Source: Flavobacteriales bacterium UBA7382 (GTDB taxonomy: Bacteria > Bacteroidota > Bacteroidia > Flavobacteriales_D > Sanyastnellaceae). Taken from it: 19,735 nucleotides of DNA. The translations under genes were made by a program, and so were the position numbers. The stretch lies in contig DKNS01000063.1 in NCBI GenBank assembly GCA_002469765.1, positions 1-19,735 on the forward strand. Reading direction: 5' to 3'. Shown piece by piece: positions 15,045-19,735 of the stretch; the first letter of the stretch is position 1; every line of letters begins with the position of its first letter. The notes beneath the pieces were generated by a model, which saw only the letters and a program-made list of their open reading frames with translations, did no database searches and had not been told where the DNA came from.

Positions 15045-17270
15045 TCAATGCGTCTTCACCACGCGGGTGGTGTGTGAGGTTTGTCGTTCAGGGTCCCAGG
15101 CCATCACCACGTACACGCCTGGCGGCATGCCCTGGAGGTCGATTCGAAACATGGGTGCCGCAGGCCCCTCTCGCCACGCCCGACCACGTGTGTCGACGAG
15201 TCGATAAGTGGACTGGGCGCTCAAGTTGCCCGAGACGAGCACAGCCTCCCGCGCCGGGTTGGGTTGCGCCATCAAGTCTTGGCCTGTGGGGTTGTTAGGC
15301 AGGGAGGGGTGCCCCACCCAAGACACCCAGTTCAAGGCCGCCAACAAGGCCTGGAAGGCGTTCACCTTGCCGTGGCCCCACTCCACATCGCCCTCCTCAG
15401 GAAGTGCTCCTGTGGCTTGGTCTTGCCGGGCCGTGACTTGCAAAATGTCGCGCACGTCGGATGGGGAAAGGCTGGGGTTGGCTTCGAGCATCAATGCCAC
15501 GATGCCTGCCACGGCGGGACTGCTCATGCTCGTGCCTGACAGCTTGGCGAATTCGTAAGTCATGCCGTCAAACTGAACCTCCTCGGTGACGGCGTACGTG
15601 CCATCCCGGAACGAGCTCAACGACGACTCCACGTTCACGCCAGGGGCACTGACGTTGGGCTTCAAGCGCCCGTCGAGTGTGGGGCCATGGGACGAGAAGT
15701 AGGCCAAGCTGCCTCCCACCTCAGTGCCTTGGGAATTCAAGTACTCCGACGCGTAGGCGCCAATGGCGATCACACTTTCGCCACATGCCGGTTGTTGGAT
15801 GCCGTACGCCGGCGTGCCTTGCAACCAGCCGGACGTGGCGGCTTGAAAGTCTTGTCCCCAATTGCCCACGCCGTTGGACAAATGGGTGTGGTTCCAAGCG
15901 TGTACGGTGCCTTGGTCGGCGGTCATTTGAAGGGCGACCCCCAACCCGGTGTTGCCCTTGTGAATTCGGATTTGCAAGAATGGCCGGCCGTTGTCGGGAT
16001 GGGCGGCCTCCGCCACCACATCGTAGACGAAGGTGTCCTCCATGGCCACATGAACGGCGTCGAGCATGACTGGTCCGTCGCCTGTGCTGAACCATGGACT
16101 CTGGTTCACCTCGGTGCTGGCGCCCACGGTCACCATAAAATTGGCGCTGAAGGATTCACCGGGTTCGCCCCACAGGGTAAGGTTTTGGCCCCACGCATGA
16201 GGATGCGCGCTGAGCGGGTAGAATTGCACCTTGGAGCGGGCGGTGTCGCCCGCGGCCGTGAAGGTGTGCTCGATGTGGAAGTCGCTGTCGCCGTTGTTTC
16301 CGTTGGAACTGACGAACACCACGCCGTCTTCCGACAAGCCGTCGATGAAGACGTTGCTCAGGGAGGTGCCGTCTGGGGTCCCCCATTGCGGCAGCCCCCA
16401 GCTGTTGTTGATGACCAAACGTTTGTTGTCCGCCTCCGCGACGTCTTGCATCCATGCAAAGGCGTCGAGCGCGGCCGCTTCGTCCACCATGAGCGTGGCC
16501 AAGAGCAATTCAGAGGCCGGGGCCATGCCGGTGAGACCGGTTCCAACGCCACCGCCTGCGGCGATGCCGGCCACGTGGGTGCCGTGCGTAGAGTATCCGT
16601 AGACGTTGGATGTGTCGCTGCCCAAGAGTTGAATTTCCCATGGCTCCAGCGAGGCGACCCCATAGTCGAAGCCTTCTGGCGCTTCTCCCGAGGTCCGGTA
16701 TTGGTCCCATACTCCGCGGATTCGGGATGCGGTCAAGGCAGTGTCATAGAACATGGGGTGGGTGTAGTCGAAGCCCCAGTCGAGCACCCCGAGGAGGACG
16801 CCCTCGCCGTGAAACGCCATCGGCAGGCCAAAACCTGCATGAACGCTGTCCACCCGCGTGCCGTAGCGCACCTTGTCCAGTTCAGGCACTGCCCGCGATG
16901 CCAATTCCACCCGGTCCATGGGCAACGCCGCCAACAGCTCCAGGTGATTCACGTCCACACGAAACGACGCGACTCCGTGACGGCAGGCACCAGGAAAGAT
17001 GGCTTCTTGGGTTTGGGCCCAGGCTCGCCAGTCGGATGGCGACGTGACGTCATTCAACCGTCCCAGGAAGCCGACCGTGGCGCGATTTTGGACCAGCGCC
17101 ACAGGATGCCCTTGGGCGGCAAGCAAGAGCGCTTTGGGGCTCGGATGTTGGGCCGCCAGGGCTTCGAGCTCGGCCAGCGCTTGGCGGTCGACCATGGCCA
17201 TGGTTTGGCCCCAAGCTCCACCGGACAACAGAAACGCGAAGAAAAACAGACAACTGCGAAAGACAACCAT
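15045..17270 (-). CDS. Subtilisin-like (S8) serine protease, T9SS-secreted
   Basis: 741 residues starting at the ATG at 17270, where a classical signal peptide begins (VVFRSCLFFFAFLLSGGAWG); the 16 upstream in-frame residues are unlikely. The catalytic triad is visible: Asp164 in GVLDWGFDYTHP, His229 in STHGTHVAGIAAGG and Ser581 in SGTSMSSPAVAGI, with the oxyanion-hole Asn at about 325 in SSNGNNGD. Between Asn325 and Ser581 lies an inserted beta-rich region of roughly 150-200 residues. Residues about 90-150 look like a propeptide-type region before the catalytic domain. The C-terminal ~75 residues (AQPNPAREAVL, YRLVDTRGRAWREG, LQGMPPGVYVVMAW) form a T9SS type-A-like sorting domain, so the protein is probably exported across the outer membrane and attached or released at the surface. 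It is the first gene of the run that ends with the sulfotransferase. Confidence 0.93.
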   Translation of the reverse strand: MVVFRSCLFFFAFLLSGGAWGQTMAMVDRQALAELEALAAQHPSPKALLLAAQGHPVALVQNRATVGFLGRLNDVTSPSDWRAWAQTQEAIFPGACRHGVASFRVDVNHLELLAALPMDRVELASRAVPELDKVRYGTRVDSVHAGFGLPMAFHGEGVLLGVLDWGFDYTHPMFYDTALTASRIRGVWDQYRTSGEAPEGFDYGVASLEPWEIQLLGSDTSNVYGYSTHGTHVAGIAAGGGVGTGLTGMAPASELLLATLMVDEAAALDAFAWMQDVAEADNKRLVINNSWGLPQWGTPDGTSLSNVFIDGLSEDGVVFVSSNGNNGDSDFHIEHTFTAAGDTARSKVQFYPLSAHPHAWGQNLTLWGEPGESFSANFMVTVGASTEVNQSPWFSTGDGPVMLDAVHVAMEDTFVYDVVAEAAHPDNGRPFLQIRIHKGNTGLGVALQMTADQGTVHAWNHTHLSNGVGNWGQDFQAATSGWLQGTPAYGIQQPACGESVIAIGAYASEYLNSQGTEVGGSLAYFSSHGPTLDGRLKPNVSAPGVNVESSLSSFRDGTYAVTEEVQFDGMTYEFAKLSGTSMSSPAVAGIVALMLEANPSLSPSDVRDILQVTARQDQATGALPEEGDVEWGHGKVNAFQALLAALNWVSWVGHPSLPNNPTGQDLMAQPNPAREAVLVSGNLSAQSTYRLVDTRGRAWREGPAAPMFRIDLQGMPPGVYVVMAWDPERQTSHTTRVVKTH

Positions 17271-17280
17271 GTTTCCAAAG
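17268..17280 (-). promoter_or_regulatory. Start-proximal CTTTGGAAACATG box before subtilase
   Basis: Read on the minus strand, the bases GACCTTTGGAAAC lie directly before the subtilase ATG. The 13-base end is identical to the ferritin box at 12 of 13 positions and agrees with TAnnTTTG except for the first base. No -33 box at normal spacing was found in the 48-base gap to the GapN-like gene. It may be a promoter with a very short leader or a start-codon context. Confidence 0.25.
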
Positions 17281-17318
17281 GTCGGCAATCGACGTGCCCG
17301 CTCGCAGGCCTCAGGCAC

Positions 17319-18887
17319 TCAAAGCAAATAGTTCATGTTTGAAAACGAGGAGTGCCCTCCGCCGATGACGTCTTCAACCAAGCCCTTCTGTCCTTCACTG
17401 CATGCGACGAGGGTGCGGATGCTGAACGAACGCAAGGCGGCCTTGACGCTCAAGGTGCTGACGGCGCTGTCCTTCCGTCCTGTGAAGGGAAGGGTGTCCG
17501 GACCACGTTGACAAGAGGCGTTCAGGTTCACCCGGCAAACTTGGTTGACCAGGTTGTCGATGCAGTGTCCGGCTGTTTCTGGGGACTGGGTGAACACGCT
17601 GACTTGCTGGCCGTAGTCGCTTTTGGCGATGTCGTCCAAGACCTCCTGGAAGTCCTCAAACTCCAGCACTGGACACACCGGTCCAAACTGCTCTTCTTTG
17701 AACAAGGCTGTGTCGCGAGAGACGGGGAACAGGATGGAAGGAAAGACCATGTTTCGTTCCACTCTCCCGCCGCGCTCGTTGACCATGGCCGCACCTTGTT
17801 GTTGGGCCTCCTGGATGTAGGCTTGCATCGCTTCCACTTTCCCCACTTCTGGCAGGGGGGTGATGTCCGCGTTGTCCAAAGGCGAGCCCCAGACCAGTTG
17901 GTCGGTGGCTTGGGCGAAGGCCTCCAAGAATTTGACCCGAATGTCCTTGTGGACGTAGATGACTTTCAGGGCGGTGCAGCGCTGTCCGTTGAAACTCCAC
18001 GCGCCTTTGACACATTCCCGGACTGCGGTGTCGAGGTCGGCGTCGGGAAAGACAATGGCGGGATTCTTGGCTTCCAAACCAAGCACTTGCCGCACGCGGT
18101 TGGGCTTGGGGTGCTGTGAGATCAGGGCGTTGCTGCTTTTGCTGTTGCCGATGAGCGCAAGAACGTCGACGTCGCCGGATGCCATGATGGGAGAGGCGAG
18201 CGTTCTGCCTCGGCCAAACACCACGTTGATCACGCCGGGAGGGAAGCTCTTTGCAAACGCCTCCAACAAGGGGACCATGAGCAACACCCCGTATTTCGCG
18301 GGCTTGAACACGCATGTGTTTCCCATCAAAATCGCGGGCAGCAGCACACAAAAAGTCTCATTCAATGGGTAGTTGAACGGTCCAAGGCACAGGACCACCC
18401 CAAGTGGGCCACGACGAATCTGGGCCAAGGTGCCGTCCACCACATTGATATGCGATCCCTCGCGTTGAAGGTTCTTGTATTCCGCAATGGTGTCCCTCAA
18501 ATAGTCCACTGTGCGGTCAAACTCCTTTTCCGAATCACTCCGCTTCTTCCCGATTTCCCACATCAGCAGGTCCACCACTTCCTGGCGCCGCGGGAGGATG
18601 AGCTCGATGAACTTCTCCATGGCCTCAATGCGCTCTCCGGCAGGGGCGGTGGGCCATGCCCCACGTCCATGGTCGTAAGCATTTTTTGCGGAATCCAGGG
18701 CGGCCATGCCCACCTCGCTGTCGAGGTCTGGCACCGTACCCAACAGGGTTCTTTGTCCTTCAGCATCCAGGAGGGGACTCCTCACTTCGCTGGATGGACC
18801 TTGCCAGGTCTCCAATTGCCCATGGAGCAGGTAGTGGTTTCCATGGATAAGCTTTGCAGGTGCTTGAATGGATGGTTGTTGCGTCAT
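17319..18887 (-). CDS. gapN: NADP-dependent non-phosphorylating GAPDH-like aldehyde dehydrogenase
   Basis: 522-residue cytosolic aldehyde dehydrogenase. GapN oxidises glyceraldehyde-3-phosphate directly to 3-phosphoglycerate with NADP+, bypassing the ATP-yielding step of glycolysis and supplying NADPH. The GapN-like features are LGPFNYPLNET, the nucleophile in NGQRCTALK (Cys304), ADITPLPEVGKVE, EEQFGPVCPV and the C-terminal QRGPDTLPFTGRKDSAVSTL with the RGPD...PF substrate-side motif. The catalytic base block is unusual: it reads VLGLEAKNPAIV where most aldehyde dehydrogenases have LELGGKxPAIV, placing Gly270 at the general-base position (34 residues before the Cys) and a Glu two residues later (272). 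Substrate assignment rests on overall similarity. It starts with ATG 40 bases after the membrane-protein stop and ends 48 bases before the subtilase start. Confidence 0.82.
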   Translation of the reverse strand: MTQQPSIQAPAKLIHGNHYLLHGQLETWQGPSSEVRSPLLDAEGQRTLLGTVPDLDSEVGMAALDSAKNAYDHGRGAWPTAPAGERIEAMEKFIELILPRRQEVVDLLMWEIGKKRSDSEKEFDRTVDYLRDTIAEYKNLQREGSHINVVDGTLAQIRRGPLGVVLCLGPFNYPLNETFCVLLPAILMGNTCVFKPAKYGVLLMVPLLEAFAKSFPPGVINVVFGRGRTLASPIMASGDVDVLALIGNSKSSNALISQHPKPNRVRQVLGLEAKNPAIVFPDADLDTAVRECVKGAWSFNGQRCTALKVIYVHKDIRVKFLEAFAQATDQLVWGSPLDNADITPLPEVGKVEAMQAYIQEAQQQGAAMVNERGGRVERNMVFPSILFPVSRDTALFKEEQFGPVCPVLEFEDFQEVLDDIAKSDYGQQVSVFTQSPETAGHCIDNLVNQVCRVNLNASCQRGPDTLPFTGRKDSAVSTLSVKAALRSFSIRTLVACSEGQKGLVEDVIGGGHSSFSNMNYLL

Positions 18888-18927
18888 TGTGGAAGAACTG
18901 ACACGCCAGCCAAAAGTTCAGACTACG

Positions 18928-19735
18928 TCACTCTCGACCCCGCAGCAGCAAGCCTCTCTGAAGCAAGACCATGACCACAGCAAGCCCGGCGGCGGTGCAT
19001 TCGTAGGCCAAAGCATGCCACGGTTCGATGCCAAGCGCCCGTCGGAGCAGGATGGTGGCCACCACGAACCCTGAGTTTCGAAGCACAAGCCCGAAGTCGT
19101 CGGAATACCGAAACGACACAACCAGCAACAGCACATCCACCAGGATCAAGGCCGTGAAGAATTCGTCGTAGAAGATGGAGTTGAGGTCCGAATGCAGGTG
19201 GTCCGGCGTGGTCACGATTTCCACCATCCAAGCTCCAAGAGAGTAGAGACTCAGGCCCACCAAAGCCAAGGAGAGCAGTCCGGCAAGGGCGGTTTTGAAG
19301 TCCACGAAGCGCGCCAAATCTTGCTCCTCAATCCGCGCCTCCCGACGGGGCAACAAATGGTAGAACCACACCAGGGCCCCTCCGAGCACCATGGCCGAGA
19401 GCAAGTGGGGAAAAAAGGCCGCCTCCCACGGCCAGTTGGACGTGGTGTCCAGGTCCTTGAACACCGACCGAATTTCGATCAAGGCGACAATTTCAATCTG
19501 CTTGCCCAAGGACCTCGCAAACGAAGTAGGCAGGTAATACACCAGCAAATAGACCTCGGCAATCAAGATGATTGAGAAGGGGGTGTACAGCGACTGAAGA
19601 GGGTGAGAGAAGAGGCTGGCAGGGAGGTCCAAGGCCCCCAGATGTCCGAGTCCATAAAGGCCCAGGTGGATGCAAAACATCACCAATGCCAGAGTCACCA
19701 GGCCGTGCTCCACCCTGCGTCTGACGGAGGGGTTC
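18928..19735 (-). CDS. Conserved multi-pass membrane protein, 5'-truncated
   Basis: The frame is open through the right edge, reading ...NPSVRRRVEHGLVTLAL, so the start lies beyond the window and the GTG at 19713 is probably internal. About six to seven hydrophobic helices are visible: near the start (VTLALVMFCIHLGLYGLG), the segment FSIILIAEVYLLVYYLP, FFPHLLSAMVLGGALVWFYH, FKTALAGLLSLALVGLSLY, ILVDVLLLVVSF and a C-terminal one. Conserved-looking pieces include YTPFSIILIAEVY, GKQIEIVALIEIRSVFKDL and YSDDFGLVLRNSGFVVATIL. I recognise it as a conserved Bacteroidota integral membrane protein but not its function; no pore or catalytic motif is clear. It precedes the GapN-like gene by 40 bases in the same direction. 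Confidence 0.75.
   Translation of the reverse strand, partial: NPSVRRRVEHGLVTLALVMFCIHLGLYGLGHLGALDLPASLFSHPLQSLYTPFSIILIAEVYLLVYYLPTSFARSLGKQIEIVALIEIRSVFKDLDTTSNWPWEAAFFPHLLSAMVLGGALVWFYHLLPRREARIEEQDLARFVDFKTALAGLLSLALVGLSLYSLGAWMVEIVTTPDHLHSDLNSIFYDEFFTALILVDVLLLVVSFRYSDDFGLVLRNSGFVVATILLRRALGIEPWHALAYECTAAGLAVVMVLLQRGLLLRGRE

Noticed and set aside
15687..17342. Long open frame (551 codons) on the plus strand
   Set aside because: It lies opposite the subtilase with its complete catalytic triad; no domain can be seen in its translation.
18888..18927. AACTTTTG (minus strand) as -7 promoter element for the GapN-like gene
   Set aside because: It differs from TAnnTTTG at one base and has a sensible 23-base leader, but I found no -33 element at proper spacing; the nearest TTG is about 30 bases away.
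1..19735. CRISPR arrays, tRNA/rRNA genes, insertion sequences, prophage or defence genes
   Set aside because: No regularly spaced direct repeats, cloverleaf-like segments, transposase or phage motifs were seen, and coding sequence fills nearly the whole window.

Overview
The window reads as a compact, GC-rich (three 60-base spot counts gave 53-65%) chromosomal segment of a Bacteroidota bacterium, probably Flavobacteriales-like. The signs are two secreted proteins with type IX secretion (T9SS)-like C-terminal domains, a HAMP-SpoIIE phosphatase and a YfiR-like protein of Bacteroidota style, an NADP-dependent GapN-like aldehyde dehydrogenase, and several conserved Bacteroidota membrane proteins of unknown function. 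I see no rRNA, tRNA, CRISPR array, insertion sequence, phage gene or clear intrinsic terminator. No gene-free stretch exceeds about 65 bases.

Left part, plus strand (1-7787): the 3' part of kbl (2-amino-3-ketobutyrate CoA ligase) overlaps an FAD-dependent oxidoreductase. A bacterial ferritin follows, then a tightly packed run of YfiR-like periplasmic protein, TPR protein, HAMP-SpoIIE membrane phosphatase, and ClC-family chloride transporter/channel with CBS domains. The last four overlap each other by 4-19 bases and look like one signalling/transport operon.

Middle part: an FtsX-type ABC exporter unit on the minus strand (ATPase, permease, DUF3299-like exported protein; 10235 down to 7791) converges on the ClC gene with only 3 bases between stop codons. 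A small membrane protein (10301-10666, plus) is divergent from the ATPase and converges on the sulfotransferase gene with no bases between the stops.

Right part, minus strand (19735 down to 10667): a conserved membrane protein cut by the window edge, a GapN-like dehydrogenase, then a five-gene run: T9SS-type subtilisin-like protease, secreted protein with a T9SS-like tail, membrane-anchored arylsulfotransferase (ASST)-like beta-propeller, a 53-residue 'AYIGP' membrane miniprotein, and a sulfotransferase with an added N-terminal membrane domain. The last three overlap or nearly touch and form the most unusual locus here: a possible membrane-bound sulfate-transfer module linked to exported proteins. 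The chemistry and substrate are inference.
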